A DNA stretch of 29,209 bases, from the NCBI GenBank assembly GCA_027318915.1, contig DAHVOH010000041.1, positions 1-29,209 of the forward strand, in the 5' to 3' direction. The notes under the pieces are model-generated. The model saw nothing but the letters and a program-made list of their open reading frames with translations, was not told where the DNA came from and did no database searches. A program made the translations under genes and the position numbers. Each line of letters begins with the position of its first letter. Position 1 is the first letter of the stretch. Positions 1-8,835 of this stretch are shown here, one piece after another. The stretch comes from Clostridiales bacterium (GTDB taxonomy: Bacteria > Bacillota_E > Sulfobacillia > Sulfobacillales > JAIMBI01).

Positions 1-5
1 GGGGA

Positions 6-25
6 ACCCTCCCTCAGAGGAGGGT
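6..25 (+). promoter_or_regulatory. Hairpin enclosing the ribosome binding site of the first lipoprotein gene
   Basis: ACCCTCC (6-12) can pair with GGAGGGT (19-25) around a six-base loop. The right arm is the Shine-Dalgarno sequence for the ATG at 32, so the fold would hide it. No T-run follows, which argues against a terminator of an upstream gene. That it regulates translation is inference. Confidence 0.35.
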
Positions 26-31
26 CGGTCT

Positions 32-649
32 ATGCGTCGCTTCGCCTGCGCGGGTCTCGTCCTGGGGGCCGTGCTGCTCAGCGGCTGCTCCCTGTTTGGG
101 TCGGGTCCGTCTGCGCACCACGGTTCCGCCAGCGCCAGTTCGTCCGGCGGGGAGTCGCATGATGCCGGTGGCTCCTCGTCCGGAGGGTCCTCCGGGAGCA
201 GTTCCGGGGAGCCGACGCTGGCCATGCAGAAGGCGGTCAAGGATGAGCTGGAGACGCCCAAAATGCAGAAGCTGATTGCCGAGTCGCTGGCGACCAGCCA
301 GTTGAAAGCGGCGCTGGCCACACCGGAGGGGGAAAAAGCTCTGGAAAAGTCTCTCGGTCTGGTTTTGTCCAGCCCGCCGGGCTCCACCATGGTGTCGTCC
401 GCCGTCAAAACGGTCCTGCAATCGCCCGCTATGATGAAGCAGATGGACGATATGGTGCGGCAGAGCGTCATGAAGATGGCCACTTCCTCCAGCAGCTCGT
501 CGTCGAGCAGTTCCTCCTCGGGCGGGTCGGCCGGCTCCTCCTCGGGTGGATCGGGAGGCTCTTCTTCCGGCGGCGGCGGGGGATCTTCGGGCGGCGGGGG
601 CGGTTCCTCGGGCGGTTCTTCCGGCGGCGGCAGTTCCACGGGCGGCTGA
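32..649 (+). CDS. GerD-like lipoprotein with Ser/Gly-rich tail
   Basis: A 205-residue predicted lipoprotein. The ATG at 32 lies just downstream of an AGAGGAGGG ribosome binding site. Residues 2-18 are a short basic and hydrophobic signal ending in the lipobox LSGC, with the lipid-carrying Cys at 19. A Ser/Gly linker (about 22-60) is followed by a charged helical core (about 62-150) with recurring units such as TPKMQKLI, TPEGEKAL and SPAMMKQM. Similar units occur in GerD, the spore lipoprotein that helps cluster germinant receptors in Bacillus. From about 151 the protein is almost pure Ser and Gly. The gene sits directly before the pcrA promoter. The GerD link rests on repeat style, length and lipobox, not on an alignment; it could be an unrelated surface lipoprotein. 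Confidence 0.6.
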   Translation: MRRFACAGLVLGAVLLSGCSLFGSGPSAHHGSASASSSGGESHDAGGSSSGGSSGSSSGEPTLAMQKAVKDELETPKMQKLIAESLATSQLKAALATPEGEKALEKSLGLVLSSPPGSTMVSSAVKTVLQSPAMMKQMDDMVRQSVMKMATSSSSSSSSSSSSGGSAGSSSGGSGGSSSGGGGGSSGGGGGSSGGSSGGGSSTGG

Positions 650-660
650 ACGCGCACCCC

Positions 661-669
661 TGCTATAAT
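661..669 (+). promoter_or_regulatory. Extended -10 promoter for pcrA-ligA
   Basis: TGCTATAAT is a perfect extended -10 element (TGn followed by TATAAT at 664-669), only 11 bases after the lipoprotein stop. No recognisable -35 lies 17 bp upstream, which is common for extended -10 promoters. Transcription would start near 676, giving a very short leader before the GTG at 686. Confidence 0.6.
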
Positions 670-685
670 ATAGCGGGGGGATCCG

Positions 686-2803
686 GTGGAGGATTGGTTG
701 ACGGGGTTGAATCCGCAGCAGCGTGTGGCGGTGGAGACCACGGAAGGCCCGGTGCTGGTATTGGCCGGGGCCGGCAGCGGCAAGACGCGAACGCTGACCC
801 ACCGTATCGCCTATCTGGTGTACGACTTGGGGATTTCTCCGGATCGCATCCTGGCGTTCACGTTTACCAATAAGGCGGCGGCGGAGATGCGAGCGCGCGT
901 CGCGCAGCTTGTGGGTCCGACCGCCCGCTCGGTCTGGGTGGGGACCTTTCACGCCACGGCGGTTCGTTTATTGCGGCAAACGCTCGAGTTGGTGGGTCGC
1001 GATCCGCGATTTTTGGTATACGACGCGGAAGATGCGCGAGCCGTCATGCGTGACGTTGTGCGCGAGCTCAACTGGGATGAGCGGCAGTGGTCGCCGCAAA
1101 GCCTCCTGGCCCAAGTCAGCCGCGCCAAGAATTTGTGCCAGGGGCCGGACGACATCGAGGACGGAAGCTTTCTGGGCCGCCGCCTGTACGAGGCCTATCG
1201 CCGCTATCAAGCGCGTTTGGACGCCCTGAACGCGATGGACTTTGACGACCTCATCATGAGCGCGGTCCGCCTGCTGGAAGCCGGGGGCGAGGTGCAGGAG
1301 CGGCTCACCGGCCAGTTTGACTATGTCCTCGTGGACGAATATCAGGACACCAATCACAGCCAGTACCGCATGATTCGTGCTTTGGCGAGCCGCCATCAGA
1401 ATCTTTGCGCGGTCGGCGACGATGACCAGTCCATCTATGGCTGGCGCGGCGCGGATGTCCGCAATATTCTGGAGTTCCAGCACGATTTTCCCAATGCTGT
1501 GGTGATTCGCCTGGAAGAGAACTACCGATCGACCGCGGTCATATTGGGCGCGGCGAATGCGGTGGTGCGTCACAACCAGAGCCGGTTGGGCAAGGAACTG
1601 TGGACGCGTCGGGAGGATGGGCATCCGATTCATGTGTTTGAGGCGATGGATGAAGAGGCGGAAGCCTGGTACGTGGCGCAAAGCATCCACGATCTGGTGG
1701 AGCAGGGCGTGGCGGCCGACGACATCGCCGTGCTGTACCGCACCAACGCCCAATCTCGCGCACTGGAGATGGCCCTCACGCGGTCCGGCATCAACTATCG
1801 CCTGGTGGGAGGAGCCCGCTTCTATGAACGCCGCGAGGTCAAGGACCTGGTTGCCTACCTGCGCGTGATTTACAATCCCGGCGACGACCTGTCCCTGGCC
1901 CGCATCATCAACACGCCGCGACGCGGTATCGGAGAGGTGGCGCTGGCACGGTTGCGCGCCTATGCGGCGGACAGCGGGCTCACGCTGTTCGGCGCCCTGT
2001 CTCAGGCCCACCACGTGCCGGGGCTGGCGCCGCCGGCGGCCAGGGCCGCGCTGGCGCTGGCCGAACTGTTTGAGGGATGGCGGGCTCGCGTCGGAGTGCC
2101 GTTGACCGACCTGGTGTTGGCCGTGGCGGAGGAGAGCGGACTGGCTCCGTTTTGGCGGGGAGAGGCGACTCACGAGGCGGAGGACCGGCTGGCGAATTTG
2201 GGCGAGCTGGCCTCGGAGGCCAAACGGTTCGAAGAGGATCAGGGTCTCGGGGAATTGGGCGACTTCCTCGGGTGGGTGGCTCTGCTGGGGGATTTGGATC
2301 AAACCCAGGCGACCGGTGGCGTCTGGCTGATGACGCTGCACAGCGCGAAGGGTTTGGAATTTCCGGCCGTGTTCTTGACCGGCTTGGAAGAAGGCGTCCT
2401 GCCCCACCTGCGCTCGGTGGAGGACGGCGATGTGGAGGAGGAGCGCCGACTGATGTATGTGGGCATCACGCGTGCGCGCGATTGCCTGCATCTGGTGCAC
2501 GCCCGCCAGCGCACCATGAACGGGCGCACCATGAACAACGCCGCGTCGCGGTTTCTGTCCGAGATTCCGGACGACGTACGCGAGAGCGTGGTCCGCTCCC
2601 CGAGTCCCGGCCGGGTGTCCCGCCCGGTGGGTCAGGAAGTGTTTGCGGCGGGCGAGCGTGTCCGTCATCCGCGGTTTGGCTGGGGGACCGTGGTGGCGCA
2701 GCGGGGCGCGGGTGAGGACTTGGAGGTGACCGTCGCGTTTCCCGGTGGAGGGGTGCGCTCGCTGCTGGCTCGCTACGCTCAGTTGGAGCGCGAGCAAGCG
2801 TGA
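686..2803 (+). CDS. pcrA: ATP-dependent DNA helicase PcrA/UvrD (SF1A)
   Basis: A 705-residue 3'-5' DNA helicase of the PcrA/UvrD family, which acts in repair, rolling-circle replication and clearing of recombination or transcription complexes. All SF1A motifs are visible in order: Walker A GAGSGKT (28-34, Lys33), Walker B VDEYQDTN (about 216-223), motif III GDDDQSIYGWRG, motif IV EENYRST, motif V TLHSAKGLEF and motif VI MYVGITRAR. The C-terminus (about 655-705) carries the Tudor-like segment with HPRFGWG that contacts RNA polymerase in PcrA. Length matches the family. The start is GTG 686 behind a G-rich Shine-Dalgarno sequence. The stop overlaps the ligA start as GTGA, so the two are translationally coupled, as expected for the Gram-positive pcrA-ligA pair. 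Confidence 0.97.
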   Translation: MEDWLTGLNPQQRVAVETTEGPVLVLAGAGSGKTRTLTHRIAYLVYDLGISPDRILAFTFTNKAAAEMRARVAQLVGPTARSVWVGTFHATAVRLLRQTLELVGRDPRFLVYDAEDARAVMRDVVRELNWDERQWSPQSLLAQVSRAKNLCQGPDDIEDGSFLGRRLYEAYRRYQARLDALNAMDFDDLIMSAVRLLEAGGEVQERLTGQFDYVLVDEYQDTNHSQYRMIRALASRHQNLCAVGDDDQSIYGWRGADVRNILEFQHDFPNAVVIRLEENYRSTAVILGAANAVVRHNQSRLGKELWTRREDGHPIHVFEAMDEEAEAWYVAQSIHDLVEQGVAADDIAVLYRTNAQSRALEMALTRSGINYRLVGGARFYERREVKDLVAYLRVIYNPGDDLSLARIINTPRRGIGEVALARLRAYAADSGLTLFGALSQAHHVPGLAPPAARAALALAELFEGWRARVGVPLTDLVLAVAEESGLAPFWRGEATHEAEDRLANLGELASEAKRFEEDQGLGELGDFLGWVALLGDLDQTQATGGVWLMTLHSAKGLEFPAVFLTGLEEGVLPHLRSVEDGDVEEERRLMYVGITRARDCLHLVHARQRTMNGRTMNNAASRFLSEIPDDVRESVVRSPSPGRVSRPVGQEVFAAGERVRHPRFGWGTVVAQRGAGEDLEVTVAFPGGGVRSLLARYAQLEREQA

Positions 2804-4803
2804 GCGGCGAGGCCGAAGTGCGAGAGCGCATGAGGCGGCTCGCCGATCTGATTCGCGACTACGACCGGCGGTATTACGTCCAGGACAATCCGGCCGTGAG
2901 TGACGCCGAATACGATGCGCTGGTCCAAGAATTGATGCAGCTGGAGGCGGCCTATCCGGCCCTGGCGGCTCCGGATTCCCCCACGCGAAGGGTTGGCGGT
3001 CGCCCGGCCGGCGATTTGAAGACGGTCGTGTTTGACGAACCGGTGCTGAGCTTGGCCAACGTGCGCTCGGAAGAGGAGCTTAAAGAATTTCACCAGCGCA
3101 TGGTGGAGGCTGTCGGCGGAGAGCCGGACTACGTGGCGGAGCTTAAGATCGATGGGCTTTCCGTGGTCATCGATTACCGAGACGGCCGGCTGTGGCGGGC
3201 CGCGACGCGGGGCGACGGCCTTCAAGGCGAGGACGTCACGGCCAATGTGCACGTGATCGACGCCATTCCCGCCGTGTTGACCGAGCCGGTCACCGTGGAG
3301 ATTCGCGGAGAAATCTACCTGCCGAAAAGCGGGTTCGCCACGCTGAACGCCCGCCGCCTGGCCGCCGGTGAGGCCCTGTTCGCCAATCCCCGCAATGCGG
3401 CCGCCGGGTCCCTGCGCCAGCTGGATCCGGAAGTAACCCGGGGTCGGGGACTCCAGGCCTTTTTCTATGAGATTCGGCATCAGAATCCACTGCCCGCGAC
3501 CCAGGCCCAGACTTTGGAAACACTGCGGCGATGGGGTCTTCCGGTGGAAGAGCATTGGGCGCTCTGCCATGGCTTCGCGGACTTGGTTGCCTTCATCGGA
3601 GTCTGGGAATCTCGACGCCACGACTTGGACTTTGAAACCGACGGGCTGGTTCTGAAGTTGAACAATTTGGAGATGACGCGGGCGCTGGGACACACCCAGA
3701 AGTCACCCCGGGCGCAGGTGGCGTTCAAGTACCCGGCCGAAATCGCCGTCACCCGGGTGCTGGGCATTGCGCTATCCGTGGGCCGGACCGGCGCCGTCAC
3801 GCCGACGGCGGACCTGGAACCGGTCCGCCTCAAAGGCACCACGGTGACGCGTGCGTCTTTGCATAACGCGAACATCATCCAGGCCTTGGATGTGCGCGTA
3901 GGGGACAGCGTCGAGGTGCGCAAAGCCGGTGAGGTGATTCCTGAAGTGGTGCGGGTGCTGACTGAACTGCGCACCGGCCGGGAGGTTCCGTTCCAGTTTC
4001 CGCGCGAGTGCCCGGAATGCGGAACGCCGTTGGTGCGGGACGCCGAAGAGGCGACCTGGCGATGCCCCAATCAGTGGGGATGCCCCGCGCAGCGGCGGGA
4101 GTCCTTGATCCATTTCGGCTCCCGGGGCGCCATGGATATCGGCGGGCTGGGCGAAAAAACGGTCGACGCCCTCCTGGCGGCGGGGTTGGTGCAAGAACCG
4201 GCCGATCTGTATCGACTGGACGGAGACACGTTGGCGGCCTTGCCGCGATTCGGAGACATCGCGGCCCGCAACCTCTTGACCGCCATCGCGGAAAGTCGGC
4301 GGCGGCCGCTCTCGCGGCTGATATTTGCCTTGAATATTCGGCATGTGGGGGAGAAGGCGGCCTTGAGTCTGGCACGGCGCTTCGGACGCTTGGAGGCGCT
4401 GATGAACGCCCCGGAGGAGGAATTGGCCGAAATCCCGGGAGTCGGCCCGGTGCTGGCGCAGTCGGTGGCCGAATTCTTCCGGGATCCGACCCAGCGTGCG
4501 CGGGTGCAGCACCTGGTGGAGGCGGGGGTCAATCAGGAGGAGCCGCGGACGGGCGCCGACGGTCCTCTGACCGGCCAGACCATTGTCATCACCGGCACGT
4601 TGGAGCGCATGAGTCGGCAGGCCGCCGAACATCTGGTGGTGACGCTGGGTGGCCGGGTGGCCAGCACGGTGTCGTCGCGGACCACCCTGCTGGTGGCCGG
4701 ATCGGCGCCGGGGTCAAAGCTGGCCCGGGCGCAGGAGTTGGGTGTGCCGGTGATTGATGAAGAGGAGTTTTGGCGACGCACGGCGAATGGCGCCAAGTCC
4801 TAA
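2800..4803 (+). CDS. ligA: NAD-dependent DNA ligase
   Basis: A 667-residue NAD+-dependent ligase that seals nicks during replication and repair. Domain order is complete: Ia domain with YYVQDNPAVSD near residue 26, adenylation domain with the KxDG motif and the AMP-accepting Lys at 116, OB fold, a zinc finger with four cysteines (404, 407, 422, 428), helix-hairpin-helix repeats (about 440-580) and a BRCT domain (about 590-660, with TGQTIVITGTL). Length is normal for LigA. The GTG start at 2800 overlaps the pcrA stop by four bases; the preceding coding sequence must supply the ribosome binding site. No clear terminator follows, and a new promoter appears 30 bp after the stop. Confidence 0.97.
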   Translation: MSGEAEVRERMRRLADLIRDYDRRYYVQDNPAVSDAEYDALVQELMQLEAAYPALAAPDSPTRRVGGRPAGDLKTVVFDEPVLSLANVRSEEELKEFHQRMVEAVGGEPDYVAELKIDGLSVVIDYRDGRLWRAATRGDGLQGEDVTANVHVIDAIPAVLTEPVTVEIRGEIYLPKSGFATLNARRLAAGEALFANPRNAAAGSLRQLDPEVTRGRGLQAFFYEIRHQNPLPATQAQTLETLRRWGLPVEEHWALCHGFADLVAFIGVWESRRHDLDFETDGLVLKLNNLEMTRALGHTQKSPRAQVAFKYPAEIAVTRVLGIALSVGRTGAVTPTADLEPVRLKGTTVTRASLHNANIIQALDVRVGDSVEVRKAGEVIPEVVRVLTELRTGREVPFQFPRECPECGTPLVRDAEEATWRCPNQWGCPAQRRESLIHFGSRGAMDIGGLGEKTVDALLAAGLVQEPADLYRLDGDTLAALPRFGDIAARNLLTAIAESRRRPLSRLIFALNIRHVGEKAALSLARRFGRLEALMNAPEEELAEIPGVGPVLAQSVAEFFRDPTQRARVQHLVEAGVNQEEPRTGADGPLTGQTIVITGTLERMSRQAAEHLVVTLGGRVASTVSSRTTLLVAGSAPGSKLARAQELGVPVIDEEEFWRRTANGAKS

Positions 4804-4833
4804 ATTTGGCGGGCGCGGAAAGGTTGGGCGCCG

Positions 4834-4862
4834 TTGTTTGAAATTCAGGTCGCGCTTATAAT
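4834..4862 (+). promoter_or_regulatory. Promoter for oppD-oppF
   Basis: TTGTTT (4834-4839), a 17-bp spacer and TATAAT (4857-4862) form a good sigma-A-type promoter. It lies in the 152-bp gap after ligA, in an unusually AT-rich patch, and would give a leader of roughly 85 bases before the oppD start. Confidence 0.7.
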
Positions 4863-4955
4863 TAACGGCAATTAATTGGCGGGAACCGTACCGGCCCGCT
4901 GGGTCTCGGGGATCGAGCCGCAGCAGGGACCCAAGTGGTGAAAGGAGCGCGGCTT

Positions 4956-5951
4956 GTGGCGCAGAGGGTTTTGGAAGTGCGTGGCTTGACCACCCAGTTC
5001 AGCACGGATGACGGGGTCATCAAAGCCGTCGACAACGTGAGCTTCTATGTCGACGAGGAAGAAACACTGGGGATCGTGGGAGAATCCGGTTGCGGCAAGA
5101 GCGTCACGTCGCTGTCAGTCATGCGGCTGGTACCGTCGCCCCCCGGAAAAATCGTCGCCGGCGAGGTCCTGTTTCAGGGAGAGGACCTGCTGAAGAAGTC
5201 TGTGGACGATATGCGCAAAATTCGGGGCAACGACATCGCCATGATCTTTCAAGAGCCTATGACCTCGCTGAACCCGGTTTACACCGTGGGAGACCAGATA
5301 GCCGAGGCGGTGCAGCTGCACGAACGGGTGGACCGGCGGCAAGCCATCAACCGCGCGATCGAAATGTTGCGCCTGGTCGGCATACCGCTGCCCGAGCGAC
5401 GGGTGCGCGAGTATCCTCACCAATTGTCGGGCGGCATGCGCCAGCGGGTGATGATCGCCATGGCCCTGTCCTGCAACCCCAAGCTGTTAATCGCGGACGA
5501 GCCCACCACGGCCCTGGACGTCACCATCCAGGCGCAGATCCTGGAGTTGATGAAGGACCTGAAGAGCCGGTTTCACGCCGCCATTATGCTGATCACGCAC
5601 GACCTGGGCGTGGTGGCCGAAATGACCGACCGCGTCATCGTCATGTATGCCGGGAAAGTGGTGGAAGAGGCACCCACCCTGGAGCTGTTCCGGGAGCCGC
5701 TTCACCCGTACACCCAGGGATTGATGGCCTCCATTCCGCGGCTGGATCAGGAGGCGCACTCGACATTGCATGTCATCGAAGGCACGGTGCCCAACTTGAT
5801 GCACCTTCCTCCCGGTTGCAGCTTCGCGCCGCGGTGCCCGCATGCGATGGACGTGTGCCGGCAAAAGGCTCCCGTGTTGGCTCAGGTGGGCGACGGCCGC
5901 AAGGTCAGTTGCTGGCTGCACGCAGAACCGGGACAGGAGGCGGTGTCATGA
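4956..5951 (+). CDS. oppD: Oligopeptide/dipeptide ABC transporter ATPase, OppD type
   Basis: A 331-residue ABC ATPase that would power a peptide (or nickel/sugar-type) importer at the inner face of the membrane. Visible motifs are Walker A GESGCGKS (42-49, Lys48), signature LSGGMRQRV, Walker [13 protein letters not shown] and the H-loop His in LITHDLG. The C-terminus has the oligo/dipeptide extension with the cysteine-rich PGCSFAPRC...DVC pattern; a comparable cysteine set binds an iron-sulfur cluster in a structurally studied DppD. The start chosen is GTG 4956, eight bases after AAAGGAG (4941-4947). GTGs at 4935 and 4938 are in frame but precede that site. The stop overlaps oppF as ATGA. No permease or substrate-binding protein gene is adjacent. 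Confidence 0.9.
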   Translation: MAQRVLEVRGLTTQFSTDDGVIKAVDNVSFYVDEEETLGIVGESGCGKSVTSLSVMRLVPSPPGKIVAGEVLFQGEDLLKKSVDDMRKIRGNDIAMIFQEPMTSLNPVYTVGDQIAEAVQLHERVDRRQAINRAIEMLRLVGIPLPERRVREYPHQLSGGMRQRVMIAMALSCNPKLLIADEPTTALDVTIQAQILELMKDLKSRFHAAIMLITHDLGVVAEMTDRVIVMYAGKVVEEAPTLELFREPLHPYTQGLMASIPRLDQEAHSTLHVIEGTVPNLMHLPPGCSFAPRCPHAMDVCRQKAPVLAQVGDGRKVSCWLHAEPGQEAVS

Positions 5952-6946
5952 GCGCAGTACTGGAAGAGCAACGCCCCCACACAAGCGGCAATCTGCTTGA
6001 GGTGCGGGACTTAAAGGTGCACTTCCCCATTCGCGGGGGACTGTTCTCGCGGACGGTGGGCTATGTGCACGCCGTGGACGGGGTCAGCTTTGACATTCGT
6101 CCGGGCGAGACCATGGGCTTGGTCGGCGAATCGGGATGCGGCAAGACCACCACCGGGCGCGCGGTGCTCCGTTTGGTGGAGCCGACGGCCGGCTCGGTCT
6201 ATTTTGAAGGCCAGGATCTGCTGCGGCTCAACAAGACCCAGATGCGGGCCATGCGCCGGGAGATGCAGATCATTTTTCAGGACCCGTTCGGCTCGCTCAA
6301 TCCCCGGATGTCGGTGGGGGAGATCATCGAGGAGCCGCTGGCGATTCACAAGATTGGCAACGGGCACGAACGGCAGGAGCGCGTGCGCCATCTGCTGGAA
6401 GTGGTGGGCCTCGCCTCGTATCATATGCGTCGGTTCCCGCACGAATTCTCCGGCGGTCAGCGCCAGCGCGTCGGGATTGCACGGGCCTTGGCGCTCAACC
6501 CCAAACTGATTGTCGCCGACGAGCCGGTGTCCGCGTTGGATGTGTCCATCCAGTCGCAGATTCTGAACCTGCTGGAGCAGCTGCAGGCGGAGTTCAAGCT
6601 CACGTATCTGTTCATCGCGCACGGGCTCAACGTCATCCGCCACATCTCCGATCGGGTGGGCGTCATGTACCTCGGCGTGATGGTGGAAACGGCCAACGCC
6701 AGCGATCTGTATCGCAAGCCTTTGCATCCGTACACGGAAGCGCTGTTCTCGGCCATTCCCATTCCCAACCCGGCCATGCGGCGGGAGCGGATCATACTGA
6801 CGGGGGACGTGCCGAGTCCGGTGAACCCGCCGTCGGGTTGCCGCTTTCACACGCGCTGCCCCATCGCTCAGGACGTGTGCAAGGTTGAGGTGCCTCTGCT
6901 GCATGAGGCGGGGGAGGGTCATCTGGTGGCATGCCACTTTCGGTAA
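5948..6946 (+). CDS. oppF: Oligopeptide ABC transporter ATPase, OppF type
   Basis: A 332-residue partner ATPase for OppD. Walker A GESGCGKT lies at 60-67 (Lys66), followed by the signature FSGGQRQRV, Walker [13 protein letters not shown] and an H-loop in the form IAHGLN rather than the usual THDL, with the switch His retained. The C-terminal extension again holds [10 protein letters not shown] and DVC cysteines. The ATG at 5948 overlaps the oppD stop by four bases behind an AGGAGG site, so the pair should be made in equal amounts. A strong terminator begins nine bases after the stop, so the unit is just oppD-oppF; the membrane permeases must be elsewhere in the genome if the transporter is complete. 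Confidence 0.9.
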   Translation: MSAVLEEQRPHTSGNLLEVRDLKVHFPIRGGLFSRTVGYVHAVDGVSFDIRPGETMGLVGESGCGKTTTGRAVLRLVEPTAGSVYFEGQDLLRLNKTQMRAMRREMQIIFQDPFGSLNPRMSVGEIIEEPLAIHKIGNGHERQERVRHLLEVVGLASYHMRRFPHEFSGGQRQRVGIARALALNPKLIVADEPVSALDVSIQSQILNLLEQLQAEFKLTYLFIAHGLNVIRHISDRVGVMYLGVMVETANASDLYRKPLHPYTEALFSAIPIPNPAMRRERIILTGDVPSPVNPPSGCRFHTRCPIAQDVCKVEVPLLHEAGEGHLVACHFR

Positions 6947-6955
6947 CCCGGTCAC

Positions 6956-6993
6956 AAAAGCAGGGGGTGGGCTCATGCCCGCCCCCTGCTTTT
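6956..6993 (+). terminator. Rho-independent terminator after oppF
   Basis: A 17-bp stem (6956-6972 with 6977-6993) containing one G-U pair closes a TCAT loop. The arms begin with AAAAGC and end with GCTTTT, so the T-run is part of the stem and the A-run would serve the opposite strand. Confidence 0.9.
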
Positions 6994-7020
6994 GCCGTGA
7001 GGTCCCGCGACCGGTATAAT
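6992..7020 (+). promoter_or_regulatory. Promoter for the gatCAB operon
   Basis: TTGCCG (6992-6997), a 17-bp spacer and a perfect TATAAT (7015-7020). The -35 box overlaps the last bases of the preceding terminator stem. A leader of about 28 bases carrying GGGAGAGGGGAG leads to gatC. Confidence 0.75.
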
Positions 7021-7054
7021 CACAGACTGGGCAGGATGGGAGAGGGGAGCGGCA

Positions 7055-7348
7055 ATGCGACTTTCGGTCGGTGATGTGCGCGCGGTGGCCCGGTTGGCCC
7101 GCTTGGCCCTTTCGCCTGAAGACACGGTGCGCATGGTGGGGGAACTGACCTCGGTGTTGGAGCATGTGGCGGTGCTGAGCGAGGCACCCGTCTCTTCGCT
7201 CTCGCCGGCTCAGCTGCCGGCCTGCGGCGTCGGCGATTTGCGTCGGGATGTGGTCGAGTCGTGGCCGGGGGCAGCGGACCTGATTGCGCGTGCGCCGCAG
7301 CAGACGGCGGGACAGTTTGTGGTCCCGCGCATCGTGGAGGCGCCGTGA
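7055..7348 (+). CDS. gatC: Asp-tRNA(Asn)/Glu-tRNA(Gln) amidotransferase subunit C
   Basis: A 97-residue small subunit that wraps around and stabilises GatA and GatB in the complex making Gln-tRNA(Gln) and/or Asn-tRNA(Asn) from misacylated tRNA. The N-terminal helical segment DVRAVARLARLALSPED and the later QLPACGVGDLRRD stretch fit GatC, as do the length and position first in the operon. The ATG at 7055 follows a GAGGGGAG site. The stop overlaps gatA (TGA 7346-7348, ATG 7348-7350). Confidence 0.93.
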   Translation: MRLSVGDVRAVARLARLALSPEDTVRMVGELTSVLEHVAVLSEAPVSSLSPAQLPACGVGDLRRDVVESWPGAADLIARAPQQTAGQFVVPRIVEAP

Positions 7349-8790
7349 TGCAGGACAGCATCGGGGCCATGGCGGCCGGGGTGCGGTCCGGTCGGACGCG
7401 CGCGCGGGATGTGGTGGATGCTTATGTCGATCGGCTGGTGCGTACGGAGGGAACGGTGCACGCCTATCTGGCGGTGCTGGCGGACGAGGCGCATCGGCGG
7501 GCGGAGCAGATAGACCGGCTGCCACTGTCGGAGCGCAGTCGGTTGCCGCTGGCCGGCGTGCCTATCGCCCTCAAGGACAACATCGTTTGGACGGACGGCC
7601 CCACCACCGCCGGGTCACGCATTTTGGAAAACTTTCGCTCTCCGTATGCGGCCACCGCAGCGGTCCGTCTTTCGGATGCCGGGGCCATCATCATCGGCAA
7701 AACCAATTTGGACGAATTTGCGATGGGCTCGTCCACCGAGCATTCCGCCTATGGGCCCACCCACAACCCGTGGGACCCAAAGCGAGTACCCGGCGGCTCC
7801 AGCGGCGGTTCGGCGGCCGCGGTGGCCGTCGGGTCGGCGGCGGCTGCGCTGGGATCGGACACGGGGGGATCCATTCGTCAGCCGGCGGCCTACTGCGGGG
7901 TTGTCGGTCTGAAACCCACCTACGGACGGGTGTCGCGCTACGGTCTGGTGGCGTTCGCCTCGTCGCTGGATCAGATTGGTCCCCTGACGCGCCACGTTGA
8001 GGATGCCGCGCGCCTGCTGCAGGTGATGGCGGGATACGATGCGCGGGATTTGACCTCGCTGGCCGCGCCGGTTCCGGACTGGACCGCCGCATTGGACCAG
8101 GGTGTGAAGTCCCTCACCGTCGGTGTGGTGGAAGAGTATCTCGAGGGGTTGGATGCTCCGGTGGCTCAGGCCATGGAGCGGGCGGAGCGCATTCTTCGGG
8201 AGGCGGGCGCCAAGGTGGCGAGGGTGCATCTCCCCAACAGTCGGTACGGGCTACCCGCATATTATGTCATGGCCAACGCCGAGGCCTCCTCCAACCTGGC
8301 CCGCTACGACGGGGTGCGCTATGGGCTCCGAGTGGCCGCGGACGGGTTGTACCAGCAGTATGATGAGACACGCCGCACGGGATTCGGCGCGGAGGTACAG
8401 CGACGCATCATGCTGGGCACGTTCGCGCTGTCGGCCGGGTACTTTGATGCCTACTATCGGCAAGCCGCTCGGGTGCGCCGGGCCATTGCCGATGACTTTG
8501 CGGGCGCCTTTGAACAGGCGTCCGTGCTGCTGACCCCCACCACGCCGGACCAACCGTTCCGGTTGGGCGAGCGGCTGGCGGATCCGTGGCGCATGTACCT
8601 GTCCGACCTCTTCACGGTGGGGGTCAATTTGGCCGGCCTGCCCGCCCTGTCGCTGCCGGCGGGAACGGTCGGGGGATTGCCGGTGGGCGTGCAGCTGATC
8701 GCGCCCGCGCTGCAAGAGGCGCGGCTTTTTCAATTCGGCACCGTGTTGGAGGAGGCATTCGCCCCCCTCAGCTGGCCCGACCCGGTATAA
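7348..8790 (+). CDS. gatA: Glu-tRNA(Gln)/Asp-tRNA(Asn) amidotransferase subunit A
   Basis: A 480-residue amidase-signature enzyme that releases ammonia from glutamine for transamidation of mischarged tRNA. The Ser-cisSer-Lys triad is visible: Lys76 in IALKDN, Ser151 in GGSSGGS and the nucleophile Ser175 in DTGGS, with the same spacing as in characterised GatA. The start chosen is ATG 7348, eight bases after GGAG (7336-7339); GTG 7345 is an alternative only one codon upstream. The start overlaps the gatC stop, and gatB begins 45 bp downstream. Presence of GatCAB implies that the organism makes at least one of Gln-tRNA and Asn-tRNA indirectly. Confidence 0.97.
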   Translation: MQDSIGAMAAGVRSGRTRARDVVDAYVDRLVRTEGTVHAYLAVLADEAHRRAEQIDRLPLSERSRLPLAGVPIALKDNIVWTDGPTTAGSRILENFRSPYAATAAVRLSDAGAIIIGKTNLDEFAMGSSTEHSAYGPTHNPWDPKRVPGGSSGGSAAAVAVGSAAAALGSDTGGSIRQPAAYCGVVGLKPTYGRVSRYGLVAFASSLDQIGPLTRHVEDAARLLQVMAGYDARDLTSLAAPVPDWTAALDQGVKSLTVGVVEEYLEGLDAPVAQAMERAERILREAGAKVARVHLPNSRYGLPAYYVMANAEASSNLARYDGVRYGLRVAADGLYQQYDETRRTGFGAEVQRRIMLGTFALSAGYFDAYYRQAARVRRAIADDFAGAFEQASVLLTPTTPDQPFRLGERLADPWRMYLSDLFTVGVNLAGLPALSLPAGTVGGLPVGVQLIAPALQEARLFQFGTVLEEAFAPLSWPDPV

Positions 8791-8835
8791 ACCGCGCGTC
8801 AGGTCAGGGGAGCAGGGAGGGTAAGGAGGGTTCTG

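Noticed and set aside
14..952. 312-residue minus-strand frame over the lipoprotein gene
   Set aside because: Arg/Gly/Ala-rich mirror of the Ser/Gly-coding repeats; no start site and no recognisable domain.
968..2797. 609-residue open frame antisense to pcrA
   Set aside because: Long only because the opposite strand is a GC-rich conserved gene; the translation is rich in His, Gln and Arg and has no family features, while pcrA on the + strand has all helicase motifs.
5090..5947. In-frame upstream extension of oppF
   Set aside because: This part is out of phase with oppD, which is clearly the coding frame there; the ATG at 5948 with AGGAGG gives a standard OppF length.
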